A stretch of 64,000 bases of DNA from Luidia sarsii (Eukaryota > Echinodermata > Asteroidea > Paxillosida > Luidiidae): the NCBI GenBank assembly GCA_949987565.1, contig OX465114.1, forward strand, positions 2,478,701 through 2,542,700. Direction: 5' to 3'. Each line of letters opens with the position of its first letter. Position 1 is the stretch's first letter. Made by a program: the position numbers and the translations under genes. The notes below the pieces were generated by a model. That model saw only the letters and a program-made list of their open reading frames with translations, was not told the origin of the DNA and searched no databases. This document shows, in pieces, positions 53,199 through 64,000 of the stretch.

Positions 53199-54550
53199 CT
53201 TGAAGTTCCTACGCTATCCGAAGACTGCACCGTGCAGCCCTTTCTCCCAGAACTTAGTCTCAGCTCTGAAGACAACACCGACCCTTGACTGGGTCAACCT
53301 TCACGGACGGAACAACTCAAAGATGCTCAACAAATGTACCCGCAATGCAATCGCCAGCACGCTATCTCAACCAATTTACGGAGGTCTTCAACAATCCGGT
53401 TCACTCTGTCTTTGAGCATGGAGCTTTGAGTGACTGTATACGGTTCCTTCCAGACAATTACTGTGACCACTTCACGCGATCTGTGTGTAAGTCCGGGTTC
53501 CACAACTGACATCGACACCGAGGCAGCGAGGTTTCTCCCCCTGCAACGCTGCTCGGGTATTCGGCGAACAGCCCTCTCAATTCACGGTCAGCTATAATTA
53601 TAAGGCAGGAAACGCTGCCCTAACGCTTGTCCGTCAAACCTTCTTATTCCTCCATGGTAAAACGAACAAGGCATAAAATAGTTCACCTGATGAGGGCGGT
53701 GTCGAACTACAATCTGGAGCGAATGTATAGACCGGTTCGTAATATCTCGAGTTACCCGGAGTATCTCCGATGACCGAAAGTCGAAACTTGTGTGGGTGCG
53801 TTTGTTCTCCGAGAGCTCGGTTTTGTTTCCCCTAAGTTTAGATATAAGTGCACTTTGAGCGTCGGTGCCAAACCAGGATGACAAGTCTGTGGAACAAGAC
53901 ACCGGTTCCCAAACTGTGTGAGAGTACTCGTTGACTGTTCAGATACATACAGGTAGTGACCTCGCTGACAAGCACAACTTTCCAGTCCGGTTCCTATAGC
54001 TCATGGGTCTCGTATGACGCTCGGTATTAGCGTTGGACAGCACGTGCTGGAGCAGGCCCACTCCACAGGTCACAGAAATTGAGCAGAATTCAGAGAGTGG
54101 ACGGACGGGTTGAGAAAGCCACGCACGGGATGCCTCAGGAGTGCCGCCGGTCCGAGCATAGGGAACTTGATGGGTTTCTCAGTGACGGCTCAATTGGCTT
54201 GATGAATTGGCCTGCTGTGCTGCTGTGGTCGAACCAAACCGCAGCATCACCACCACGCTCTCAAGACTTGAATGGAGTCGGGAAGATGCTCTCAGCTATA
54301 GTCCCCCTGAGAGATTTAAGAGGTGTATCCCCGTGAGGGTGTTGGGGAGTCTTGCCAAGCAATGTCGGAGTCTCAGTCACCGACGGCGTCTTTGATGTAT
54401 CCCCGACGTGTTGACGATCCCGGCACAAGCACCAGTTGAAGGTGTTACCGTGGCAACTCAGCATGGGCGAAACAAACATCACCCGGTCTACGTCAGCGCT
54501 ATATATAGGCTTTATTTATAAGCATTCACGGTGCTAGTGGTGGCCCGATA
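53199..54550 (-). promoter_or_regulatory. Presumed ADGB promoter and 5' UTR region
   Basis: The DNA upstream of the probable ADGB start at 53198 is largely single-copy and less repeat-laden than the introns, with many CpG dinucleotides continuing from exon 1. I see no convincing TATA box at a useful distance; TATA-like strings at 54500-54520 are 1.3 kb away. Ciliary ADGB is FOXJ1-regulated in mammals, but I did not identify a clear forkhead/RFX cluster. Confidence 0.3.
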
Positions 54551-56234
54551 TCATTATTGTGTGTGGTTAGGATTGGTGGCTGTCCGTCCGATGGTCCCCC
54601 TAGTATTTACGAAGCGAGGAAGAAGTCGCTTGTATACTCGCCAGTCGTCATCAGCACACAGGGAATTATTTCTTTGATATTTGCATATGCAGAAATAGGC
54701 AGAAAACAGCCCAGTACACACAGGGTTAACATCTCAAACTTCCTGCACGGTATACATGGGTCTTTGTACACTCAGTGAGCTATCTAGCTATAGCATCCGT
54801 TGATTAAATGAAGGATTACATTGTAATCCGTGTAGGATGAGTTGCAGCTTTCTCGTCATTACGAAACTCACGTGCTTTGGACTGGCGTAGACTGCTATCA
54901 TCAACGACACCGTGAACTCCCAGATCTACAACGGCCCTCTCTCTCTCTCAATGCAGGGGGTGACGGTCAGTCACAATGCAGAACTCTCTTCGAGAACTGA
55001 TGTCTATAAGTATGGGCTTTTTCGTTGCAATATCATGAATCGTTGAGACAAGTTTTCGACGGTGTCACGTATAGACGTACGGCGTGTCTTCCAGCGGGGC
55101 TGTTTGCGATTTGGGGGTTTATAGCGCGCAGGAAACCTTCAGTAACCCCAGGCTACCCAACAATGGAGGTTCCTCTTTGTCACGATCGAGCAGCCTCCAA
55201 AATCACTGTTGTCTCTCCGCACCTATAGACCCAGTGTTTGGGCCAGCGTTTAGTCCTATTACAATGTATAGGGGACGCCCATAGTGCTCATTGTGTGCGC
55301 ACTTAGCCGGTATGTTGACGTGGTTTAGCGGATTAGAGAGAGGCGGTATCTCGGAGTCAGGCTGGTGCCATTTTGTGCCGGCCTGTGTCTGCCAATGACT
55401 GGATGGGGTCTCGCTAAATGAGATCTTTAATTGGAAAACTTCATCACGCAATTGAATTAGTGGCTTCCAAAGAGGAGACCGCCACTCAGCTGTGGATCGT
55501 AAAAGCCCTCGGGTAACTCAGACCATGGTGATGGGCGCATCAGGTTTAATGGACGGCGGAAATTATAAGGCTCTGTGGGTGCTATCTTTAGACAAGCACG
55601 ATATCAGTTCATAGAGATGTCTTCAAGATTTTGTAAAGACTGTCGTGAATACTTACTATCCTGTAAAACAACTGCCGTACTTCACACTACGGCAAAATAT
55701 GGATAAGCAGGTATATACCTCATGCAGCTGAATGGATTACTCGGTCTCGGTATCCATTTAAAACTGTTTATAATTTTACACCCGACCCTACAAATAGAAC
55801 AATCAAATTGTCCCTTAGGCCTACAGTTTTATCCATGCCAATTTATTTCTATATACTCCAAATGTGTCTTCCATTATTTCCCCGATCTTTTATTTTAAAG
55901 TTATATTTATTTCCCCAAGTGGCTTGATTGCTTTGTCCATTGAAGTATTTCTGTAGAGATATGAATCAAGTCCCCGATATCTCACATCAATTGCCAGGGT
56001 AGCGCACTCGATCAAAACAAGAGAGAGGCAAACAGAGGAGCTTGAAGATTTCATCGACATTTGTCCAGCCCATGCATATTACTTTGCACGCAGACTGGCA
56101 GTTCATCTGTCGTACTTAGCGTCTCTCATGTGTCAAGTAGCTCGATTGATTTTTGTTTTTGACCATTAAGAATTCAGAGAACGAATTTTCCATCCCTGAA
56201 CACTAAGGGCGTAAGGCGTGTGTATGTGAGAAGT
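54551..56234. other. Intergenic DNA, nothing recognised
   Basis: Short open frames only, none with splice-site or homology support. Low repeat content compared with the ADGB introns. Confidence 0.6.
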
Positions 56235-56309
56235 ATGCAATGTACAGTATAATTATGTACGTGAATAATTATTACATGTACTATACAGTGTGATTATGTA
56301 CATGTACAT

Positions 56310-56573
56310 ATGTGACCCGGCACAGCATAATGAGGAATAACCCCACTTTTGAGATTTTTAGGTTTTCTAATGATGTGAAAGAGTATACCATTAGCTTTCA
56401 AATGATAGCAAAATATAATATCCTCTAATAGGCTACTTCAAATTTCCGAAAATACAAAAAAGAAAGAAAATTGATTTGTAATCGAATTGTGAAGACGCTT
56501 TAACCTCAGGCGTTGTTAACTCAAAAAGTGTTTTGGTGGGATATTCCTCATGTTGTTGTGCCGGGTCACATAA
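56310..56573. mobile_element. 264-bp MITE, TGTGACCCGGCACA ends
   Basis: Left TGTGACCCGGCACAGCATAA then TGAGGAATA; right TATTCCTCATGTTGTTGTGC then CGGGTCACA. It sits inside an ACATGT-rich microsatellite. Confidence 0.88.
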
Positions 56574-56775
56574 TACACATGTACATGTACATGTACATGT
56601 ACATGTAGTATACAGTGTAATTATGTACACGTATACAGTACATGTACTGTACAGTACATGTACATGATTACTGTACACAGCGTACATGTACATGCACATG
56701 GGTAGGGCCTATACATGTGCATGTACGCCTACATGTAAGGTAATATACATGTACATGTACATGGGATTATGTATA
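56574..56775. repeat. ACATGT-rich microsatellite
   Basis: Runs of TACATG/CATGTA (GTACATGTACATGTAC at 56580-56606 and 56740-56762), self-complementary, with a similar stretch at 56235-56312 to the left of the MITE. Confidence 0.85.
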
Positions 56776-57375
56776 CATGAACTGTCCGCAGCATTATTAT
56801 GAATACACAAACATATCAAACGAAAAGAAAAAGAAGAATGACGTTGGTTTTTTTTTTTACTACTGGATGCACGAGGGCCAATTACAAGACAATTTCCATT
56901 TTTTTCGTGAACACAATGGACGATGCCGTGGATTCATCGTAAGAACAGATTTAAGATGGGATGATTGGATGAGGGAGAATGTACACAAGGTCGCCTGGGA
57001 TACTAGCAAGCAAGATCGAAATTTATCCGTTTATATTTGAGCAAATAAAGGCTCCGAGCAGATTACATGGACGTCAATGGGTTTGCCAAAAATGACATAC
57101 GATTAGATCTGCATAACAAATGCTTTAGATGGACGAGTGGCCGCATGCTGTGTGAGTGAACAACACAGCGAACTACTGAGTAGATACACAAGGCTTTTCT
57201 TAGAAGGCAGGTCCGTCCCCCATACAGTTATACATGTAGTAATAACTCTATGGTTCGCCCTGTCCTCTCACTGAACGTGATGTCCTTTGTCTAGGGACAG
57301 CCTCCCTATAAACTGCCGATTCTAAATGCGTTTCAACGGCAAAGCTTTGCCCTTATTAGAGACTCCAGACGAAAA

Positions 57376-57766
57376 GCCGCGTTTCCACTGGACTAAAATT
57401 TATCCGAGACGATGGTTGAATTTCCAATGGTCAAATTTGAACGTCGTTCCCACTTGGACTTTTGAGTCGGTCAATTTAACCGAGACGATGGTTAAAGTAA
57501 CCGAGCTGGCAAAAAATATTTGTGCACAGTGCATGTACGGCGAGTGGCGTTTCACCGAGTGATGCGTTTCCACTGGACTAATCGGCTCGGTTAAACTTAC
57601 CTGGTCACTTTTACTGGGCAGAGGTTGGCCGGTAAAAGTAACCATTCGGCTCGGTTAAAGTAACCGAGAGGAAATTTAACTGGGCCGTTTCCACTGGACT
57701 GAAAATGGGGAAAAGTAACCATCGTCTTGGTTACTTTGACCAAAATAAGTCCAGTGGAAACGCGAC
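57376..57766. mobile_element. 391-bp MITE, GCGTTTCCACTGGACT ends
   Basis: Left GCCGCGTTTCCACTGGACTA, right AAGTCCAGTGGAAACGCG. The interior repeats AACCGAGACGATGGTTA and TTTCCACTGGACT several times in both orientations, so it is internally palindromic. Confidence 0.86.
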
Positions 57767-58920
57767 TTTACTCCGTCTAATAAGAGAAATACAACACGGT
57801 GTCACCGCAAGCCTTACACCATGCAAACCTTCAAGTCTTAACTTTACCCTTCGAAAATTAATAACTAAATCTGCTGCGTGCTAGGTGCTGAAATGTTTAT
57901 TAATTGCCCACAACATAAATTATGCACAATCTTCAAAATATGTTCAACAAAATGCATGTGATTTATACAACGTCATTTTTTTTACGTGAGTTTAATTATT
58001 TTTTGAATAATTATTTAATTATTATTTAATTATTTTTTGATTTTTTTGAATTCGTTAGATTTTTATAAATTCAGGATGATTATAGGCTTATATATAAACG
58101 GGTGCGGTTTTTTTTTTACAAAGAATAACTTAACTTTCGGCATGCTATAGAGCGGATCGTAAAACAGCTTCAAGGTCGATGAATTTTTTGACGTAGAGGG
58201 AGAGAGAGACCCACAGTGTTTACAATGGTTTCAATCATCTAGAAGCTGTAATTAAAGGGGCAGTATTCCCAAAAGAAATCAAGAAAATGCGTCTCGTGAT
58301 GGACGATAATCAATGAAGTACAAGGGCGGCCCGTGGTAATTGATGCAGGTGCGCACGAAACGCTGACATCTTTAATCAAATTTGAAGGTTTCTTACATGG
58401 GGGAGAGAAAAAAAACGAAGGGAAATATTCTTCTCTCACAATACATGCCATGTTAACATTCATTCCTTCGCTCTGTTATAATATCGTGCCGTGAAGATAG
58501 AAGGAAAATTCCTTTGAAATTCCGGCTATCACTGCTTTTGAAAATGGTAATAATTTTACCTGGAAGATACAGCTGGCCAACTTTTATAACAGGAATGAAA
58601 GTTGTCTGTCGATTTCGTTCTGTCGATGTAATACACGAAAATGCTGCAATCTGCTTATTGACTAAAATGATGTAAATGCAAATCTCATATATTTTAGAGG
58701 ACTTGCTACGTTTAGATTTTTCTGTCAGAGTCTGATCTTAAACTTGAAATCGCATCTTCTTTTCTTATAATTTCCGCATGTCATTTACGAGATTGGCTCG
58801 TCGGATTATACAAATGGATTTCATCGACGGAGTCTTACGGTAAAAGTGAATTTAATCAAGCGGCTTCCTCGATGTAAGCCGTTGTGGAATACCAATGCAA
58901 AAATATAATGTAGGCCTATG
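57767..58920. other. Intergenic DNA with A/T-rich tracts
   Basis: Includes a Penelope-like end at 57785-57840 (GTGTCACCGCAAGCCTTACA), A/T-rich sequence at 57980-58120 and nothing else recognisable. Confidence 0.6.
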
Positions 58921-58926
58921 TTTATT
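58921..58926 (-). terminator. Polyadenylation signal AATAAA for the 59.1-60.4 kb exon
   Basis: AATAAA on the minus strand (TTTATT at 58921-58926), about 205 bases after the stop at 59130. Spacing and orientation fit a short 3' UTR. A single hexamer is weak evidence on its own. Confidence 0.45.
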
Positions 58927-58989
58927 GATGACTGTAAACGTTGCGGACAGTATACCGTGGTCTTCTTCAAAATAATGGTAGTCGTTGTT

Positions 58990-59055
58990 AAATTGCCTTT
59001 GTGAAAAGTCATGCTAGGATCGAAATGTCAGGCCTACCGACTTCTGAGATGGGCA
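58990..59055 (+). mobile_element. Hammerhead-like motif, diverged plus copy
   Basis: TTGCCTTTGTGAAAAGTCAT then GCTAGGATCGAAATGTCAGG and CCTACCGACTTCTGAGATG. It overlaps the 3' flank of the 59.1-kb exon. Confidence 0.68.
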
Positions 59056-59129
59056 CCGAAATTTGGATCTGTTAAGGATAACTTTGCCGTAAAAATAGTC
59101 AAAGCTTTACAGAATGCATCTGATAATTG

Positions 59130-60382
59130 TCATGGATCTTTAGATGGGAATCTTTCAAAGGAGTTTCTAGATTTCTTTGTATAGCTGTTGTGCATCCATG
59201 ACGACAAAGCGTTACAACCCGCTGCTGCATGTGATCTAGCGCTCGATCGCGAGACGCCCGCACGATCCGACTTGTGGTTGGGAGCCACGTGTTCTGTACA
59301 CCTTCGCGCGTTTCTCGGCGACAGTCGTAGACTGCAGAGTTCGATCCTCTCGGAGGGGTGACCGTTGGGCCTGTCCGGGGCCCAGCTCCGAATCGGGAAG
59401 CCCAGGCCAAACTTGGTGGGCGCGGCGTCGCGATGGTGGGGTTGTGGTTCGGGCAGGGAGAGGGTGCCGTTGCCAGCTGCGCGGTGGTGGTGGTGCTGGT
59501 GCTGGTGGTGGTTGAAAGTGCAGAGCCCGCTGTGACGCGCGGGCTTGCTGCAGACGGGCGCCGGCGGCCTGCAGCGAGGCGAGAGAGCCCGGGCGCTTCG
59601 CTCGCACCGCGCCGAGACGGGCGTCTTGGTGCCGTTGCGAGGCAGCCGGCAGCCGGTCTGATGAGGCGAGCCGGGATCAACGAGGAGAGGCGTCTCTCGC
59701 AGGTCGCGGCGGTGGCTCTCCGAGTTCTGCCGGTGGTGGAGTTCCAGCAGCTCCGATAGCTGAAGCCGCCGGAGCGCCGTCTCGATCGCAGCGGAGGCGC
59801 CGTTGGTTCGAGGTGCGCCGGGCTGGTCGGCTTGGAGCGGCGCTGCAGGGGTCTCGTCACTCCGGCGGTGACCCCGTCTGGACGGCGGCCGGCTTGACGC
59901 CGCGGCCTCCGGGTCGTCCTCCTCCTCGTCGGGCCGGTGCTCCCGGGCCGGCATGTGGGCCCGGGCGAAGTCGTCGGCCCGGGCCCCGGGCACGGCCAGG
60001 AGAGACGGCACGGCGCCCAGGCTGGAGGAGACGGGGCGGGGCACTGACGTCGCACCGGCCGGTCTCTCCTTGGTCAGGGAGAGGGTGATGAGCGGAGGCG
60101 TTGGTGGAGGAGGAGAGATCGGGGGGATGGGATGAGCGGCCGATACCGATACCAGCCCTTCGCCGTCGCTGCTCAGACGGTTAGATGTAGCCCCGTCTTC
60201 CGTGATCGCTTGGGGTTTGAGAGGCGGAGTTGGCGAGCGGGGAGTGGCCGGTACCGGTTTGGGAGGAGTCGGTAGTCGGTAGTCAAGCTGCCGACAGCCG
60301 GGTAGCTCGGTGGCCTTGGGCGCAGACGTCATCACGGTGGAGGGTAACCCTTTCATCTGTGTTTTGAAGACTGTCGAACCGG
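59130..60382 (-). CDS. Terminal exon of an unrecognised Pro/Arg/His-rich protein
   Basis: A GC-rich open frame of about 416 codons. It opens after a pyrimidine tract and CTTCAG acceptor at 60383 (GSTVFKTQMKGLPSTV...), with an internal Met at 60356, and closes at a stop at 59130. Features: Pro-rich LDYRLPTPPKPVP near the N terminus, a PPISPPPPTPP stretch, acidic EEEDDPEAAASS, a likely helix (AAIETALRRLQLSELLELHH), a His run (HHQHQHHHH), and a C-terminal KFGLGFPIRSWAP. No signal peptide or membrane segment is visible and I do not recognise the family. Codon-position GC bias favours this frame over the 318-codon overlapping frame. Upstream exons should lie to the right of 60.4 kb, possibly beyond the window; alternatively Met 60356 is the true start. 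Confidence 0.6.
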
Positions 60383-63040
60383 CTGAAGGGGAAAAAGGCC
60401 ACTAAAGATCAAAGCCTCGCACAGACTGCGATCCAAAATGATGGAGGAGAGAAGTTGACGAGCAAAGAGAAGAGTGAAGATTCACTATCAAAATTAGCGA
60501 GCGCCACCGTCACACATTGTCTAATAACTGGTTGATTTAGCCGACTGCAAGCAACTCGTACGCTATGGGAAGCCACGCTGTGGAGAAGCACTTTTACCGC
60601 GGCCGGTAAAAAAACTGATGCACAGCTTATCCAAAGGCAGACGGTGGTAATATAAGTGCATGTAATAATTGCCTACGAACCGATGAGTTTGGATCAGCAA
60701 GGGAACGGTCTCCGGCCGGCTGATGGCTCCGTCTTGCATTAGGCCCGGGCCTCGTCGCCTTTTGTCCACAACCAACGCATAATTGAGCGGAAGCTGCTCG
60801 CGCCACTAGAGTAGCAGTCATCATTCCTGATCGCGTGCATGTTGACACCTGTCCGTGGATTACCCTCGCCTTTCGTCCGGTCCATTTCAGTCTAAGATTA
60901 GCACGGATGGAGCCATGGGAATAGCCTGATGGGTAGCGGCACAGCAATCACTTGTAATACAGCGGTAAACAACGTGTCTTGCTCGAACTCGAAGGAAATG
61001 AATGCACACTCATAAAAGTGTAGATTTTTTGGGTTCGCTTTCGACCAGCCGGCATCTGAAATAACAGTCCGGTGGAGACAGCGCATAAAATATCGTCCTG
61101 GAAAATGATCAACTTTTTTTTTTATTAACTCCGGGGAAGGCTGGGGAAATGATCTTGAAGAAAGGATGCAGTCTCTCTTCATCGATCGGCAACATGATCG
61201 TGCGTGTGGATGGCCGCCTTTGCTGCAAGATCGTATACGGAAGAAGGTTCCGACCGTCTTTATCAGGAAGACCGTATAAATCAACCCACGGGACTCGATC
61301 GGTTGCTGGAGTTGTGAAACACAGCGCAGCCAGCCAGCCATACATTCAAATTATTAGGAAGCATTGGACGACACGGCAGCTCATTCCAGTAATGAATATC
61401 CTCCACCGAGACCAGACATCCTCAGTTAACACTTAATCAACACGTCTCCCAGTGGCGTCGGAGCGAGTGTGTGGGGCATTGCGCCTCAATGGCTATACCT
61501 CTCAGTAAAAAAACGCCCCATAATTCACTTAACTCTGCGAGCTGTGAGCGATGCAATAATCAGTACACGCTGTTTCCTCAACAAGATTACACACCTTGTG
61601 TATCTTATGCAAAAAGGATTGCTTTATATAGGTATCAGACCATATGGAGGCGTCAGTTTGTTGTCTCTGAAGATCGTCGGCCGTTGAGGATCGTAAAACT
61701 AAAAGTCAGGGATGCGCAGTCGGAACATTATGTTTGATTTAGAAGCACCGAGCTCCCCGATTCGCTCCCAGTCCATCCACCATCACGATACTGAGGCAGC
61801 ATCCTGTTGGCTGGGTGATGATCAGATAGACACGCCCGAGTCTGCCGATGTGATTCTGGCGTTCAAAGTGGAGCTTCGTGTTGGAGAGCGTGTGGCACTG
61901 AGTGGAATGATGCACCTCTCTCTGATTGCGTTACCCAGTATCTCAGCAAGGGGTGACCTCGCCGCTAAGGAGGACGCATCCCTGGGGACGCCCAGGGACG
62001 TCTTAAACTGATTGCATCTGGAATTTACAGTGGTCACTCTATTCATTAGTACTCCGTCCGGTCCTTGATTGTCCGATTGTCCACGGTGGTCTCCACTCAC
62101 CTTATGGATGTCAGTCTACTCATTTTATGGCTGTTATTTCACTCATTTTGTCAGTACACTCATCTTTTGGCGATCAGTCCACTCATTTTGTGGCTGTCAG
62201 TCCACTCATTATGTGGCTGTCTGTGCACTCATTTTGTGGCTGTCAGTACACTCATCTTTTGGCGATCAGTCCACTCATTTTGTGGTTTAAAAGAAAACAT
62301 CACGGACTTTGTGCAACGAAAACATCCACCTTTCGGAGAGAACACAGCAGTACATCAGAACGGACTTGTCGTCCCTGAGAGAGTAACGAGGGGGGAGTCA
62401 TCGCACTCACATGTTCACCCCAGTGACGCGAAGTAAATGTTCCGAGAGGAGACAATCCCTTACACTATAGTCCTCCTCTGACGTCGAGTGGGAAGGAGCA
62501 AGATTGATCTCCGCTTCCGTCGTTTACCGTACCGTCCTCCGCGTCTCCAAGACGGTCGACTGTCTTCAGCAATCCCAGGGGTCTATTCGCATTGACCGAG
62601 CGCGCCACTTGTCACTACACCCAAAGCACATGGACCTTCGTCGCATGGATGTGCTCGTAAACGTGGGCCTACATGTCCTGAATGGGCCTTGCGTATTCAG
62701 CCACTGTAATGCGTGGGAGCAATCACGCATGCACACACGTGATGGACCGCGCAGTAGTTCCTTGAGTCCTGTAATATTATAATAACGCTACCCTCGGCTG
62801 TACGGAATTGGATGCAGCATGTCTTGTTGACACAAAGTGAAGATTACAATCGAATTCAATTCAATCGCATTACTACAGCATATGGAAGTACATGTATGAA
62901 AGTACACACAGGATGCTATTCTGTATAAACCCCTATACCTGTCATTATTTTTCCCGTGGTGTTTGAGTCAGCGATCAGACACAGACATTGCTTCTGAGGC
63001 CTTTGGAAAGTTTCGGAAAACCTTAATAAAACATTTTATT
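60383..63040. other. Flank or intron upstream of the 59.1-60.4 kb exon
   Basis: No exon with convincing splice sites and protein similarity was found. The short tandem repeat at 62.1-62.3 kb is the only clear structure. If the 60.4-kb exon is terminal, this is its upstream intron. Confidence 0.5.
62095..62290 (+). repeat. Short tandem repeat CACTCATTTTGTGGCTGTCAG
   Basis: About eight imperfect units of 18-28 bp, alternating CACTCATTTTGTGGCTGTCA and CACTCATCTTTTGGCGATCA. Arrangement ABAB-like. Confidence 0.85.
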
Positions 63041-63044
63041 TTGG

Positions 63045-63175
63045 ACAAAATAATGGCAAAGAAAACTTTGACTGGACTGGGATTTGAACCAGAGACCTCT
63101 GGTTTTGCATACAAGCGCTCTTATCATATATTAGATGGTGGTCTTCCCAAATAGTCAACCCATCTTTTGTTTTGT
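63045..63175 (-). repeat. tRNA-headed SINE fragment
   Basis: GGCAAAGAAAACTTTGACTG, GGGATTTGAACCAGAGACC B box, then a deletion of the A box into AGATGGTGGTCTTCCC. Confidence 0.75.
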
Positions 63176-63714
63176 TTGATGGACTAAAAAATCCTAATTA
63201 TATGATACAAACAACATCTATAATAGCCTAGAATCAGAGAGGTGGTGTACATAAAGATTTACGTAGCAAATTTAAGAAAATCTAGAATTTATTTTCGATC
63301 CTAAACCTGTCCATGACCTGTCTCAAAGGCAGAAAGCAGTTTCCAGCATGTTTGCAAAGAACGTTCAACTGAAGAAAACGAAGTGACTCCTTGTTGTTAT
63401 GCACTACGACCCCTTACAAGATGGAGGCCTTGAGCTTGGACATCGGGTTCCGTTCTTCATACACCCCTTAAGTCACACGGCATTCAAGAACAATCTTTCG
63501 ACAACAGAATTCTAGGCGTCTTAGATATAGATGTAGATGTGTGCATAGATTACATTGAGCAGGGCAAACCCCCATTGAATTGGATTCTAGGAGGATGCTC
63601 CGTATACTGTATTGGATAACAAGCCTTCAAATCAAGCGACATACCATATCCTAGAGGGTTTTGTCGGGGGTGTGTTAGGGACGAAGCTTGCAGCGGCAGC
63701 ATGCATGATCCAGG

Positions 63715-63835
63715 GATTCGTAAACAAAAGACAAAATATTGCCACCTGCTTACTGACTTCAGTAAGTAAAAAAAAAAGTCCAGCGCCTGACGTTTCGATC
63801 CTATCAGGACCTTTCTCAAAAGCAGAATGACAAGG
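63715..63835 (-). mobile_element. Hammerhead-like retroelement copy
   Basis: TTGCCACCTGCTTACTGAC, then GCCTGACGTTTCGATCCTAT and CTTTCTCAAAAGCAGAATG. Confidence 0.78.
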
Positions 63836-64000
63836 ACAGAATGGAGATGAGTAGAGTGATTAGGACATGGATGACAGACAGAGGACATATCGTCGCTGAT
63901 TTCACGAAAGGACGGGCATGTCCAGAACAAATGACTTTTTTTTCAATTCGGATTTTCTTTCACTAGTTTGCTTGAAGAAACTGCACTCTTACATTTTGTA

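Larger units (their letters stand above)
45903..52590 (-). other. ADGB intron 1 (6.7 kb)
   Basis: Holds one ACAACATTGG MITE, the SINE array at 47.5-48.15 kb, the nested retroelement at 49.9 kb, the inverted-repeat MITE at 50.6 kb and a SINE head at 51.95 kb. 46.3-47.5, 48.2-49.4 and 51.0-51.9 kb show no recognisable gene. A T/C-rich tract lies at 52.40-52.52 kb. Confidence 0.65.

Noticed and set aside
51935..52005. Functional tRNA gene
   Set aside because: The acceptor stem and both boxes are present, but the anticodon arm is poor and the sequence continues into the SINE tail shared by other copies.
54079..54395. Overlapping short plus-strand ORFs upstream of ADGB as a divergent gene
   Set aside because: Short, with no domain or splice evidence; the frames compete with each other.
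59358..59759. 133-codon plus frame opposite the GC-rich exon
   Set aside because: Antisense shadow of the GC-rich exon, with low-complexity Val/Ala/Arg content.
59099..60055. 318-codon overlapping minus frame in the GC-rich island
   Set aside because: Its composition is that of a shadow frame (Arg/Pro/Thr runs with no ordered patches); the 408-codon frame fits better.
61712..62011. 99-codon plus-strand ORF as a gene
   Set aside because: No recognisable domain, splice context or promoter; length is within chance expectation.

Overview
This is eukaryotic genomic DNA from an animal. It has short, widely spaced coding exons with GT/AG splice sites, an intron-rich gene of metazoan type, and many tRNA-headed SINEs, MITEs, Penelope-like fragments and minisatellites. 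There is no bacterial gene organisation. The exon and repeat style fits a marine invertebrate. I lean towards a non-chordate deuterostome such as an echinoderm, but the sequence does not prove this.

One gene dominates the window: androglobin (ADGB), on the minus strand. It runs from a probable first coding exon at about 53.2 kb to the left edge, where the C-terminal end lies outside the window. I reconstructed 40 exons (38 supported, 2 tentative), about 1,890 codons. Every reconstructed junction is phase-compatible. The order is: a species-specific N-terminal exon (53.2-52.6 kb); a calpain-like cysteine-protease domain (45.9-38.1 kb); a charged linker (37.9-30.3 kb); a conserved block around an FEDF motif (30.5-22.0 kb); a circularly permuted globin split by a degenerate IQ motif (20.9-13.1 kb); calpain domain III/C2-like beta domains (12.8-10.8 kb); and a charged, coiled-coil C-terminal region (9.8-0.8 kb).

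At 60.4-59.1 kb a GC-rich minus-strand exon encodes about 416 residues of a proline/arginine/histidine-rich protein. It ends in a stop codon with a polyadenylation signal downstream. It looks like the last exon of a different, unrecognised gene whose upstream exons lie further right. The regions 53.3-59.1 kb and 60.4-64 kb otherwise hold no convincing gene.

The introns are full of repeats: (1) a tRNA-headed element whose head and body are joined cyclically and which expands into 75-bp tandem arrays at 18.7, 21, 33.5 and 47.6 kb; (2) a second tRNA-derived SINE; (3) many copies of a 40-nt motif that can be drawn as a hammerhead-ribozyme-like fold, including one complete 130-bp copy with a 15-bp target duplication; (4) tandem Penelope-like 3' ends; and (5) at least eight terminal-inverted-repeat families. 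Two exons of the protease domain have had their splice-site edges duplicated: eight extra copies of a 5' splice site at 41.0-41.65 kb, and one extra 3' splice site at 42.44 kb.
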